This document shows, piece after piece, positions 1-11,105 of a DNA stretch of 64,000 nucleotides. The first letter of the stretch is position 1; each line of letters begins with the position of its first letter. The notes below the pieces were generated by a model that made no database searches, was not told where the DNA came from, and worked only from the letters and a program-made list of their open reading frames with translations. The stretch comes from Polytrichum commune (Eukaryota; Streptophyta; Polytrichopsida; Polytrichales; Polytrichaceae). The DNA lies in assembly GCA_950295325.1 (NCBI GenBank), contig OX485803.1:75531554-75595553 (forward strand). Direction: 5' to 3'. A program made the position numbers and the translations under genes.

Positions 1-179
1 TTCCCTTGAGGTAACATTATGCCAATTGAACAACACATTCAAACTATGGTAGAGAAAATATATTTATATATTAACTATTATGAAATTTCTATATTTCATC
101 ATATGGAGTGATCAACTTTTATTGCATTTTGTTGAACAATGTAAGATACATATATTGTTGAAAATACCAAACCCATTAA

Positions 180-1490
180 TTCAGAGTACTCTACCTATAT
201 GAATGTGACAGCAGACATGCAATTTTTGGATGCGATTTCTTTACACATGTCAAAAAAATTATTTGTTGATGTTCAAACTAGTCCTGTAATTTTAATAATA
301 ATGGATGAAACCACTAAAAAGTATTTTTTGGATTTGAATTTCATAGATCATACAGCTAATTGAGTGTATGAATGGTACGCTCAATTAACAATTCAAATGA
401 AGGTAATTCAAATATTATTGGAAGCATTTTGTGACGAAGCTTGAATTATTTTACAAATACATAATGTTCGGTGGTTATCTCGAGAGAAAATTATGAACCG
501 CTTGGTTTATTGTATGTCAACCATTCTTGAAGCATGAGAAATTGATGAGCCTATTTCATATCACACTATGACATCATTCCAATTTCAAATTTTTATTTGT
601 TTCCTAGCAGATGTTCTTCTTAAGTTGAACAAACTTAATAATTATATTTTAATATGATTATGTGGACATCACCGCAATTGCCTGCACATTGGATGTGACA
701 ATTACAATGTAAAGGCGTCAATGCTTGGAATTGCATTTGGAAGAGATCTAAGCATTTAGGAAAGTTTCTTCGTGAGGGAGTACCAACATGTATATATGAT
801 GACATATATCAATTTTTTTGGTATAGAAAAAAAAATCCATTTACTTCATGGAGAGAGCATGTTTGGATGTCAACGTGTTGGTATGATTGAGGCATATAAA
901 ATCCTTGGTGCGGAATATGTTCAGAAATTGATTGACAGTTTGAATGTCCATTTTTCCGATTTGCCTATTTTCAGTGCCACAAGATTATTTAGTCCCAAAC
1001 ATTACCCTTTGGATGAGATTGAGAGGAGTCAACTCACTAAGCAATGGTTTGACAGATTACTTGTGAGGTTTTATTGGAACAATGACATAGCATACCGATG
1101 CAAGGAAAACTACTGGAATTTGTAAAAACTTTGATAAAGGCATGCGAATGGAAAAGAATGCACATAGCATGGTTGTTTTGTGGCACCAATCGGGAGTTCG
1201 TGCAAAATTGGCCTATAATGATGAAATTGTGGCAAAGGCTACTCATTATTCATGTAAGCACAGTTGTATGTGAACATGGATTCCAAACATGATTGGATGA
1301 AAAGTGATTGCAGAAGTCGATAGAAACTTGAAACATTGGATTCATTGATGCGAGTGTCATTATGAGGTCTTCCGATGGAAAATATGGATTGGGCTAGAAT
1401 TTTTTATATTTGGAAATCAACCAAAAACCGGAGGGCTTTGCCTTTGGAGCTAGATGATGATTTCTAAATAATTTTAGTGCATCATTTTAT
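180..1490 (+). pseudogene. decayed hAT-family transposase (ZNF862/KIAA1586-like)
   Basis: Conceptual translation in shifting + frames shows the landmarks of a hAT transposase. First comes a stretch reading ILIIMDETT (first catalytic Asp region). Then RWLSREKIMNRLV near 470-510, the typical RWLS motif of the KIAA1586/ZNF862-like branch, and a helical middle part (772-1125) ending SPKHYPLDEI. A decayed C-terminal dimerisation region around 1215-1300 reads VSTVVCEHGF, resembling the hAT motif VSTAxCERxFS. Stops and frameshifts interrupt it at many places, so it is dead. I saw no convincing terminal inverted repeats or 8-bp target duplication. The family is fairly sure; the exact ends are not. 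Confidence 0.7.
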
Positions 1491-1663
1491 TGCATGTACT
1501 TCTTCAATACAGTGAGACATCATATTACTTTCATATTTAATACAAAACACCTCATATCAAAGTACACAAACTTATTTGCAAAAAAGTTTGAAAATTTGAG
1601 TAATGTGTGATTATTTTGAAGCCCTTCACATTGAAATGCATGTGCACACTACAAACTTGAACA

Positions 1664-2112
1664 CTGCATCCGCCTATCCCAATGCACCTACAAGAACTTG
1701 CCTCCAGAGATTTTCAAGTAGGTTTTAGTTAAGTAGTTTTCACACATGTTCATTGTTTTATCTATCAAGCAATGACATGTTGAATAGTTTTTGTCCCATC
1801 CCCAAATGCCTTACTACTCATCTATCTTACCATTTGTTTTTGTTAATGAAGCTCCTCATGCAATCATAGCTAAGACTAAAAGCAACCAATCACAAGGGCG
1901 GGAGGCAACACTTCTAAAGGTCCTACATTCTTTTACTTCATGTCTAGATCCCGATGGGAGGATCAGTGTTTAAGGCTTAAAATCTCCACTTTCAAATCAT
2001 GCCACATCATTTGCCAACTAGGCTCAGGACTAGATAGTGTCGATGGTATGAAGGCCGTGTTTTTAGAACCAACTTTTAGGCTTTGCTGAGTCAAGTGGGA
2101 AGGGGGCATTAA
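1664..2112 (-). mobile_element. truncated copy of the GCCCCCTT-TIR MITE
   Basis: This segment is the reverse complement of most of 34363-34890. Shared blocks include one beginning with the phrase CATCCCCAAATGCC and an end reading GTGGGAAGGGGGCATTA at 2095-2111. The other end, with its TIR, is missing, so the copy is 5'-truncated. A small open frame at 1791-1973 also occurs in the second copy in degraded form; I regard it as chance. Confidence 0.65.
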
Positions 2113-2883
2113 ACTGATTTAGGGGCTTTTGGAAGCTAAATCTGGTGTCAAATCAACTCCAAAGAGTAAGCAACTTTTGAGCGAAATTGTCGTCGAGTAG
2201 CAATGCAAGTTGGACTTGGGTGGAATGCCAGTTATCCTGATATTAAATTAGTGTATAAACAACTCTTTGTCAACTTGTCTTCCATCATCAAAGGGCCATA
2301 TTCTCAGCTTTACTGGCCTATGAAAAGCGACATAGTAAGGGCCACTTCACACACGAGCCAAGAGCCATGACCATGAAATTGTGACAGCCCTAAAGAAAGT
2401 GTCCGAAGGCCGTCCCAAAACACACCTCCAAAATCATGTGGTGTGGTCTCGGACCCTGAAGTGTAGTGTGAAGTCATATGTGACCAGACCCTCGACCAAA
2501 TGCTATTTCAATGAATTTCTATTCATGTAGGTCTTCACACATGATAAAATAGAATGAACCAACAGATGTGAGCATTCGGAGTGCCATGGTCTCCTGGTTT
2601 TGTGTTAGGGCCACTTCACACACGAGCCAAGAGCCGTGACCATGAAATGGTGAGGGCCTTTGACTTTCATCCAAAGGCCGTACCATGGGTGTTGGGCTGC
2701 CCGTTTTGTGTGGGGCCGGGTCCTCAAACATAGTGTGAAGTGAGAATGGACCATGTTGAGGGACCGTTGAATATTTTATTAGTGGAAAAAGAGGGGCAGC
2801 CCTACCACACTAGTTACATATCTTCATTCTCTCTTTTCTCACTCTCTTTTCGAGTTATACATTGGAGAGGAAGGAAAGAGAGC

Positions 2884-4290
2884 ATGATGGATCACATTGA
2901 GAGAAGAAGAAGGATTCTTGTTGCATTAGCTTTATATTGGTGCTTGCACATGATTGTGCAACATGTGCTTGATATGCAAGCATTGGCACTAAACGGAGAA
3001 TGGGAAAATGCCCTGATTTTGAGCATTTGCTTTGAGGGTATGAAGATAAGCGATCGTAGTGTGTGGGCATTTGAGAGAAATGTAGGGTTTACGGATAGGT
3101 TGTTATTGGGTTCATTCACGGAAAAAATGTTTAAACAAAGAACTCGTGTATGTCACAATACATTCAAGTTTCTTTGTGAGAGGTTAGGTTCATATTTGCA
3201 GAGGAAGAATATACAAATGAGAGAGACAATTTCAGTTGAAAGTAGAATTGCAATGTCATTACAAAGGCTTGGGACTGCAAATACCTTGTGTACCGTAGGA
3301 GAGGTATATGGGGTGGCCGAAAGTACAATTTCAAAAATAGTTCGAAATTTTTGTAGATTGGTTAGAGTTCATTTGCGAGGGACTTTTGTGCAATTTCCAA
3401 GTCCAGCTCGGTTTAGGGTTTTAGCCCAAGAATTTGAGGCTCTTCATGGAATTCCTCATATTATAGGCGCAATTGACGGGTCTCACATTCCAATTCTTGC
3501 ACCTGTAATTGGGGAAGAAGATTATTATTGTAGAAAATCATTTCATTCCGCTTTATTACAAGGTATAGTAGATACAAAATGTGTGTTTTGGGATTACGAA
3601 TTTGGATGGGCAGAAAGTATGCATGATTGGACATTATTTCAGTTGACAAAAGTTGGAAGAGATTGCATTAAAGGGAAATTCTTACCTTATAAGCTGATCG
3701 GAGATTGTGCATATCCAGTGCGGCCATGGATTTACTGTCCATTCAAAGGGTGTGCAGAAGGATTAGAAGGCTACAAAACAAATTGGAATTTTATTCAAAG
3801 TTCTATCCACATGTGTGTAGAACGTGCTTTCGGAATCTTGAAGGGAAGATGAAGAATCATTATGAGAAGATCCGATATACCATTACGGCATATGGCTGAT
3901 ATAGTAGCTACATGTATTACTCTACACAATATGTGTACTATTGGAAAAGACAAATTTGATATAGAATGGATAGAAGAAGCTGAAAGAGAATTGGGTAGAC
4001 GTATAGAGAATAGATCATTGAGAGAAGGACAAGAAATGAGGGCCGAATTAGCAGCTATAGGTGAGGTCATAAATATTAGTATTACAGAAAATGAAACAAG
4101 AAGAGTAGAAGTAGTTGATAGAGATACTGAAATTTTCTTGATAAAAGAAAATGAAAAAGATGAAGATTTATTGATAGAAGCTACAAATATGCATATAGCA
4201 ATAGCTAAATCCCTGTGGCAAATCAAACTGCAGAAAAATTCTAACCTGGAATTCCAGGATATGGATACTAATTCTGATATGAGTATGTAA
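2884..4290 (+). pseudogene. Harbinger transposase (HARBI1-like DDE nuclease) with one nonsense codon
   Basis: The frame starts at ATG 2884 and would encode 468 residues apart from TGA at 3850-3852. The DDE nuclease cuts the element out and inserts it at TWA sites, together with the ORF2 protein. Visible motifs are an N-terminal helical region with an HTH-like segment (VGEVYGVAESTISKIV, about residue 140-155), GAIDGSHIPI with the first Asp near 198, MHDWTLF with Asp near 248, GDCAYPVRPWI, and VERAFGILKGR with Glu near 313. After the stop the same frame continues RIIMRRSDIPLRHMADIV and LHNMC, the normal family tail. The family has Trp directly after the KGR, so TGG to TGA is the likely change. 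An upstream in-frame GTG (2740) is not a start. No other defect was seen. Confidence 0.9.
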
Positions 4291-5553
4291 CTATAACTTC
4301 TGTACTAAGGTTGCCATATGAGCATCCATATTTTTCAGTAAATCTGTTGTTGCCTGAAAAGATGCAATCAAATTTGAAGAATTACTAACTATCTGTTCTA
4401 GGAAGCCTTCCATTTTGTCTTGAAATTTCTTCTTCTTGTCCTTTGTAGCACTTGCAGGTGAATTTTGTTGTGTGGTTTGCATATTGTTGTGGTCTTCATC
4501 CTCTTGAGCACTTGCTGCCATCTGATTTATCACACTTGCACGCTGTCCATTCCACATGTCCATCTGCTCATAATACTGACACTCTCGTCTTTCATGTCCT
4601 GATATTTCATTTGACCTCTTATCATTCTTGTACTCCATCAGCAAAACTTTGTATTTCTTCTTGCAGGCCAGCCAAGTTCTTCCAAAATTCCGCAATGTAG
4701 AAACCATACGAGCATGTAACTTGATCCAAGCATTCATTCATGTTTACATACAACCAGTAGAATTTCAGAATATTACAACAGTACAGTACAAAGAGAATAA
4801 ATACTATGTGGCATCCATTCCTGTTTACATACAACCAGTAGAATTTCAGAATATTACAACAGTACAGTACAAAGAGAATAAGTACTATGTGACATCTAGT
4901 TTATACACTTGAGGGAATGAGTACTCTAGGCTATCCAATCCTCTACGGTTGTCCTATACCCTAGAGGTCCCGGGCTCGATTCCCGAGGTAGCCAAAACGC
5001 CTAAGTCCTTCAATGGGGGGAAAGGGGGGCCCGGGGCAGGCGGCTAAGGCGAAGGCCTTTAAAAAGGTCCAATTGGCCCAATCTGTATCTGAACTTTTGC
5101 ATTTTGATTGAACTAACAAATATTAATGAATATAGTGTACAAATAATATCAATACATACCTTGCTTTCTTGCTGATTTTGCAAATTCCTCCTCCATCTCA
5201 CCGCGAATGACGATGAGAGTTTCGATCTCATAATCTCGCCATTTAATAGGGGCCTCTTCTTCACCTTCCGAATCTCCCAAATCTATTTCATCTACTTTTG
5301 CTTCTTTTTTTTGTGCTCCTTTCGATTTTGTAGCCACTGCCCTACCTCTCTTCTTCTTTCCAATTTCATCTTCTTTCCTACTCACATCTTCTGCCTCTTC
5401 TCTCATGCTCATTTCTCTACTACCCTCTATATGTTGCGGCATTTGAGTTCCAATCACTTCTACATCTTCTTCATTGAACAACTGAAAATTGTTGAAATTT
5501 CTACTTCCTAATGAGGGTCCGTGCAATCCGAATTGTGGTTGACTCCACGACAT
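4291..5553 (-). CDS. Harbinger ORF2, Myb/SANT-like (trihelix) protein
   Basis: This is the second gene of the 2608-6104 element, convergent with the transposase: the two stop codons are adjacent at 4290/4291. Exon 1 runs from ATG 5553 down to a GTATGT donor after 5160 (MSWSQPQFG, then acidic and basic low-complexity stretches, then KWRDYEIETLIVIRGEMEEEF, the first Myb-like helices). The second coding part (4737-4291) continues WIKLHARM, GRTWLACKKKYKVLLMEYK (the third helix, which contacts DNA), and a C-terminal coiled region. In this superfamily the protein binds the element ends and brings the transposase to the nucleus. I could not find an acceptor that joins the two parts in frame; the intron now holds an 81-bp duplication and a tRNA-like insertion, so splicing may be damaged. 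Confidence 0.75.
4741..4900. repeat. 81-bp tandem duplication in the ORF2 intron
   Basis: TGTTTACATACAACCAG starts at 4741 and again at 4822, with nearly identical sequence through both units (period 81 bp). The few differences (AATAAAT/AATAAGT, GGCATCC/GACATCT) imply a fairly recent duplication. Confidence 0.85.
4929..4993 (+). tRNA. tRNA-like segment (pseudo-tRNA or SINE head)
   Basis: The 5' GGCTATC can pair with GGTAGCC at 4987-4993 as a 7-bp acceptor stem. Directly inside it a T-arm-like block CCGGG-CTCGATT-CCCGA resembles a B box (GGTTCGANTCC) with one mismatch. The D arm is too short, and I cannot define an anticodon. At 65 nt it is shorter than a normal tRNA. It lies in the intron of the Harbinger ORF2, which suggests a tRNA relic or the head of a small SINE, not a working tRNA. 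Confidence 0.4.
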
Positions 5554-5847
5554 CCAAGGAGAATTTTGGCTTCATTGCTGGGTTTCGGAACCACTTCCAT
5601 CTTGCGAGAATCCTGCCATCTTGCGAAAAAAATTGACAAAAAAAAATTCAATCAAAAAATCTCTCTACCTCTCTCACACATACAACACACTTCAAGAACT
5701 TCTGGGCATTTCAAAGAAACGGCCATCTTCCTCTTATCCCCTAAACTGCCCTGAAAAAGTTACTGTTGAAAAAAATATTAAAATAATACTGCCATCCTAC
5801 TCGCTGACTGCTGGCAGCTGTCTGACTGTTGTTTTGGGTTCTGACTG

Positions 5848-5920
5848 CCATGGTCTGCCGGAATTTGCATCAGGCCTACCTCTTGGAGGTGGGCCTGACG
5901 CAAATTCCGGCAGACCATGG
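5848..5920. repeat. perfect-stem hairpin in the Harbinger subterminal region
   Basis: CCATGGTCTGCCGGAATTTG and its inverted copy (5902-5920) flank a second short inverted repeat (CAGGCC/GGCCTG) and a small loop, giving an almost uninterrupted stem of about 28 bp. The same hairpin with compensating and non-compensating changes is present at 32139-32210 in a deletion derivative. Confidence 0.85.
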
Positions 5921-6733
5921 AGCCTTATCCATAGCCTGCCATGTAGGACTCCATGTAGACTTTTCATCCACGAACTTTTCTTTGGGCCTTTAGGCCTTCA
6001 CCTCCTAGTGTGAAGCGAACTTGGACGGTCTCCGCCTTTTCGACCAATGAGAGCTCTTACATCGTCATGGTCATGGGCCTTCAGCCTTGTGTGTGAAGTG
6101 GCCCTTAGACTTACTTTCAAAAGATGGTTTTTGAAAATAGTCCAAGTGACCATGAAACATGATCCATTGGATGCCATGTGGGAATCCATGTACACTTTAT
6201 ATCCATCTTGCATTCACATACTCCGTCGGTCCCTCAAGCGTAGTGTGAAGCGAACTTGGACCGGCTCCGCCTCTTCCACCAATGAGAGTGCTTGAAGTAT
6301 AATGGTCACGGGCTCTCAGTGTCGTGTGTGAAGTAGCCCTAAGAGTTGGTTCGGCACATGATCACCAACTAGGCTGATTTTATTACAAAGAGTTTTCACG
6401 TTGTGCATCCCAAGGTCCAATCGACACAACGACAACTCAAACAAGAATCAAAAACTAACCCAAAAAACCACAACACGTCCCAATTCTTAAGTTCAAAATA
6501 CGGGAAAAGTCTAATCGACACCAAGAAAATTTGTAAAAACGTCGCAGAACCTTAAAGGTTTTTACTCGGCCATCCACATGTGAGTGGAAACAAGGAGGTT
6601 ATGTGATATGTTTCCCACCCTAATCCAACCGAGCTCTTTGTGTGCACTCAACCCGGCCCACTTCAAGGTTCCTAGCTTCCCATCCAATAAGTTATGACTC
6701 CGAGTGTCATTTCAAACCAAATCCATCAACTTA

Positions 6734-7266
6734 GGGCCGCTTTACACCTAGAGGCCGGGCCAATTTCCCTTGAGGCCGATTGCACAAAATTTCAACCTTT
6801 TTTGGGTTGGAGGCCGGCCTCTACTACACATTATAATAAGATTATACCGGGGGCCAATTTTCCCATATGTAAAGGCCCTCGGGCCAAGAAGCCAAGCTGA
6901 TTCAAAAAAATTAGCCTAATCCAACGGATGTAGCATAATCTAAGATAGAGCCTTTAGATTCCACATAATCCAATGGATCTAGTTCACTTTAAAAAATTAT
7001 ACTTTATTTAAGAAGATTTTTTTAGTGGAATATGACATTGGCCTCTAGGCCAAGAATTGGCCTTCCATTTTGGGTGCACCCAATTCAACGAGCTCGGGCC
7101 GTGTCATAACACACATTTTTTAATTTAAAAAATCATACCACCAAATCGGCCCGGCCTCTAGATGTAAAGGGGTTGGGGCCGATTTGAGCCTTTTGACCAA
7201 TCACAAATGAGGATTTCAAGCCTCTTACACAACGAATTGGCCCGGCCTCTAAGTGTAAAGCGGCCC
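6734..7266 (+). mobile_element. Harbinger-type MITE, GGGCCGCTTTACAC ends
   Basis: This is a 533-bp element with inverted ends GGGCCGCTTTACACYTAGAGG and TTA duplications at 6731-6733 and 7267-7269. It is non-coding and rich in GGCC words. Internal copies of the end motif occur near 7150-7175. A second copy in opposite orientation is at 61914-62450. Confidence 0.88.
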
Positions 7267-7269
7267 TTA

Positions 7270-8007
7270 GACCATGCACTATTGCACTCCGTAGAGCGAC
7301 AAGTGGAAGCTCATGTACAAATTTATATGCAATCTTTGTCCATATTCACATAATTATATGTCAATTTAATATGTGATCATTGCCCCCGTGTGTCAGTTAT
7401 AGAAAGAAAACAAAAGAAACGTTGGGTGATAGTTATGACATGCGATGTTTGTTTGCCGACTTCCAAGCCATGATCATGTGATCATGGGGCCCGGAGGTGG
7501 TAAACTGCATGTTTGTAATAGCTGGACCATTTGTTAGTGTTAGGTTTAATGTGTAAAGTAGGGTTTATCTAGGGGGGGTGCTTCTTCTTTTTTCTCCAAT
7601 TTTCTTTTGTTAAGGATAATATGTGTGAGGTATTTAATGGCATTTTGTGAGAGGTTTTTCATTTGTTTTTTGATTGTGTTGCAGGATATTGAGGTTGGTG
7701 AGTTGTGTTTTGGTTAGTGTGTGTATGGAACCATGTATACCAATTGTGATGATGATGGGGAGGGGGGGGGGTGGTGCTCCAACCTTTTTGGCTTCATATT
7801 AGTTGTAGTATTGCATATTTGTTTGGCGTTCTTGTTACATATGCTTCGGAAAATTTGTTGTTGCAGAATGTGAATTTGAGGGGTATAAATGATGGTTTGG
7901 CATGCGGGGGTGCTCTTAGGATGCATAGGATGTCGCCCGAAGTCTGGCCAGGCATTTACATTATGGTAGATAGCAAGTGCATGGGATGAGCCATAATGGT
8001 ATGGTGT
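7270..8007. other. no recognisable feature
   Basis: This stretch is TG-rich, with a G run at 7753-7770. Open frames here (for example 7771-7989) show no known motif and I do not call them genes. Confidence 0.6.
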
Positions 8008-9373
8008 TACACCCTAACCTTGATAATGTCACACCCTCCGTTTCACCAAAAAGTGTGATATAAACAAGGTGTGACATACTTGATAATGTCACATTTTGTG
8101 CATAATGTGATATTATCAAAAAATATGTAGAAAATCAAAATATAATTACAATTTTTCAAAAAATAACAAATACGAGACTTCAATGTTTTTGAATGTAAAA
8201 TCTAATTCAAAATTGTGAATAACAACAAGAGCACATCATAATGTGTCATTGAGATCAGGTAAAGACCTCTCACTAGAGACAAAGAAGCTTCTAATGTCAC
8301 ATTGTTTTGTTGATGTTAAATGTGCAACACCAATTCTAATGAGTTTGTCATGCTTCATTGGTACTACACAAAGAGGAACGTATCTTCATAGATTTTTAGC
8401 GCTACATATGCTTGGAAATAAGGCGTGGAGAGGAACCCATTGATATCATCTGTGTTTGAGATGGAGAAGCTTCAGACTTACAAATGTCAGTGTCTACAGA
8501 ACCAAGATAAATCAAATTTTCTATAGCAGGGTTCACCATCTTCCAGACCCGTAGGTATTCTTCACTTTTAAGAGTATCATGAAACTTCTTAGAATTTACA
8601 ATCTTGAAGGTGTGTCTAATGCGAAAGCATGCAACTCCATCAAATTGCTTCTCGGAAATGTTTTACCAGCTCTAAATCTTCAAGGTTAAGAGGCATTTAT
8701 CGACATTGGAAATGGCTACTGAAGGAATGCAACCAAGGTGCTTACCATGTGTGCGCCATCTTCAACGGCAGCCACAAAATCCTCAGGAACCACCGATTGA
8801 TCAACTTCCACCTCACAATGCAATTCTCTGAAAATGCCACATAATGAATGCCAACAGTCTAAGTTTGAAACAGAGAAATCAATTACAAGGTCTTCAACAC
8901 TGAACTGATTCAACAAGCCTCAAAGCTTCAAAAGTACCATTTAGGAAGAAACCTTGTGGATGCAGCAGTTTGTTGAGGAGAGCGGCAAGAAGATGAGGGG
9001 CAGAGCGGTGTGTGGAGCGGCGAGAGGAGAGAGCATACGATGCAGGCGGAGCTGCGAGAAGTTGATCTGCGAGAGAAACCGTTGCTTCTTCGGCACATGA
9101 GATTCAAGATTCAAGAACCCAAGATTCAAGCGGAAGCAGGTGAAGATGCCGACGTCATCCATAGAATTTGTTGTCCATCTAGCCTTTTTTCATCCATGTT
9201 ACTTGTTATTATCACACTTACACTACAAATTTTGAAAAAAAAATGTGACATTATCAAGGGTGATAGTGATAATAACGAGGGAGTTTTACACTATGGAAAT
9301 CGGTTTCAAACTTTTAGGTGACAATATCAAGGTGTTCTATTAACAAGTGTGATATTATCAAGGTTAGGGTGTA
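8008..9373. mobile_element. 1.37-kb non-autonomous TIR transposon
   Basis: The inverted ends read TACACCCTAACCTTGATAAT (start, and reversed at the end), followed by further related GATAATRTCACA words repeated inside both ends. No target duplication is obvious, so the superfamily is open. The middle has broken frames. One on - (8716-8916) reads FSVEDLVIDFS and VPEDFVAAVEDG, faintly like the N-terminal half of GATA-type transcription factors. That may be a captured gene fragment but is weak. Confidence 0.7.
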
Positions 9374-10059
9374 TCCGGTGTGCGTCTCTTTAGGGTACCG
9401 GCGTTAATCAATGAAAAAACATGTGTGTAGGATGTGCCATAAGGATGTTGGCTAATGCACATGTGGCTTTATTATGTTTGTTGGTGCGTAGGTTGTTAAT
9501 GTGGCCATTAGTGCAGGATGATAAAAGGCAGAGGCGTGTGTCATTTTCTATTAGGTTGCAGAGGTTGCACAAATGGTGAAAAAACCATGTTTAAGTACAT
9601 GTTAATTTTCTTCTATAATTACCCATGTATTTTTCCATTTCTAGATTTTAGTATAAATGATATATTAATCTGAGATAGTTGATTGCACCAATGTGCCCTT
9701 GGCTTTGTAAAGAGACTAAAATGGGATACTTTATGCAAAACCATTGTTGATGGTTGCGCCTATGCTTGTGCACCGCACAAGGTCCAATTAAAATGAACTC
9801 AATGTCATATTATTGATTGGGTATCTATTGTGATGTTTGTGGCAAACGCAAATGCATGTATTGAGGTCGAGAGATTTCCCACACCCTTATCCTTGCATAT
9901 GAAGTAACAGTTGGAATCCTAAATAACTTGAAATAAACCTATGTTTATCTTAATTAAACTTATTTGAGACACCTAGATGATAGAAAATTTACCTTTTCAG
10001 TCTTCCCTATCATTCATATCATAAACAAAATTGATTTACATGTACTTTGATGAATCTCA
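9374..10059. other. no recognisable feature
   Basis: AT-rich, non-coding in all frames as far as I can see. No inverted repeats or transposon ends found. Confidence 0.55.
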
Positions 10060-10680
10060 TGTGTGGTAACTTTTGTAATGACACTTCCAATGAATGAATC
10101 TCAAAACACTATTATCATCCCAACTTACTTTTAGCTCAGCCACTTTTAGTTTAATATATTTTGCATCCCAACATGTTCGTAATGATATATTATCATGAAT
10201 GTCAGAAATTTGAATGAGAAATGACTTAGTAACACTAGTAGAAAACATGGTAAAAAAGAACCGCAGTCGTTTTCCCATTGCGGTTCTTTTGACCACCCTG
10301 ATCTGCAGTCACCAAACGGGCATGTAATACACCGTTGGAAAGGTATTTTCAAGACCTATCTAGCGGTATATTATAAGCCCCAAAAATTTCAAAATTACAG
10401 TCGTAAAACCAAAAAAACAAATCCGCAATTGTTTGGTGACTGCAGATCAGGGTGGTCAAAAGAACCGTAATGGGAAAACGACTGCGGTTCTTTTTTACCA
10501 TGTTTTCTACTAGTGTAAGTAACAATAATTGCAATCGTTGTGAATCTCTAATTCCCAACAAAATTTCACAAGATATGACAAATAATGTAGAGTTTACATT
10601 TAGTGTCGGTGACACTACACAAATAATTTACGTTTAGTATTGAGCAAGACAAAGGGAATTGGTGACACTAAATACAATAT
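10060..10680 (+). mobile_element. palindromic-end MITE (left-truncated), interrupted by a CACTA MITE
   Basis: The sequence follows the internal consensus shared with 11106-11483, 57295-57671 and 52329-52701, ending with TTGGTGACACTAAATAC, but lacks the left palindromic end. The CACTA element at 10233-10515 splits it at the family's conserved TTGGTAAGTGACAG site. Confidence 0.75.
10233..10515. mobile_element. CACTA-type MITE with about 86-bp TIRs
   Basis: The ends are CACTAGTAGAAAACATGG, typical of plant CACTA (En/Spm) elements, with 3-bp duplications TAA at 10230-10232 and 10516-10518. The terminal inverted repeats extend about 86 bp with a single mismatch. Within each one AAGAACCGCA and TGCGGTTCTT form a smaller hairpin. 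The element is 283 bp long and non-coding. Confidence 0.92.
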
Positions 10681-11105
10681 ATGGTGGAGTCTTCATTTAT
10701 GGAGTTTAGAGGAATACTTGAGCCTTTGAGGAGAAGAAGAAGAACTCCAGTCCCCATGTTAGGGGGGGAGGGGGGGGGGGGCGGAGTGAATAGAGTGTTT
10801 GTTCGTAGGACATCCTTAGCCATACCTCAGGGTAGTGGCGTTGGATGTAGTACTAGCCTTTGAGGGAGTTTCAGTCAAGCAATTGGCACAAGATACACAA
10901 GGATCCCAAAAAAGCTCAAGATAACAAACCTTCCATGTTGACGAAAAATAACTTTTTCATGGCTTGTGCAATGCTCCCAATTGACCAATCCAAGGGTCTT
11001 TGGCTACTACGCTTCCATGGCATGTTTGACATTAGATGAATAACTTAATAAAATGTTGATGATTTCGGGACTTAATTTGGCCAAAATTTTGAATATGTAA
11101 AGGAA
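10681..11105. other. spacer with a G-rich run
   Basis: Contains GAAGAAGAAGAAC and poly-G runs around 10761-10781. A short frame 10681-10863 only reflects these low-complexity runs. Nothing else seen. Confidence 0.55.

Larger units (their letters stand above)
2608..6104 (+). mobile_element. PIF/Harbinger DNA transposon, 3.5 kb, two ORFs
   Basis: The ends are inverted GGGCCACTTCACACAC repeats with the target duplication TTA at 2605-2607 and 6105-6107. Homologous MITEs at 27348 and 33510 show the unoccupied target as GTGTTAGGCCTA or a close variant. Inside are the standard two Harbinger genes: a DDE transposase on + (2884-4290) and a Myb/SANT-like protein on - (exons 4291-4737 and 5160-5553). 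The element also carries an 81-bp duplication, a tRNA-like segment and a subterminal hairpin. It has the structure of an autonomous element but one nonsense codon in the transposase. Deletion derivatives lie at 31155-31677 and 32056-32392. Confidence 0.92.
2339..6339 (+). mobile_element. Harbinger-type MITE (about 501 bp) split by a full Harbinger element
   Basis: The outer ends read GGGCCACTTCACACACGAG (2339) and, inverted, GGGCTACTTCACACACGAC (to 6339). They are flanked by the 3-bp duplication TAA at 2336-2338 and 6340-6342, the PIF/Harbinger hallmark. Leaving out 2608-6104 and one TTA gives a 501-bp element that matches the uninterrupted copies at 27348-27852 and 33510-34013 in size and sequence. 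It has no coding capacity of its own. Confidence 0.88.

Noticed and set aside
2740-2883. N-terminal extension of the Harbinger transposase
   Set aside because: It would start at GTG and runs through the element's end region; the ATG at 2884 fits the family.
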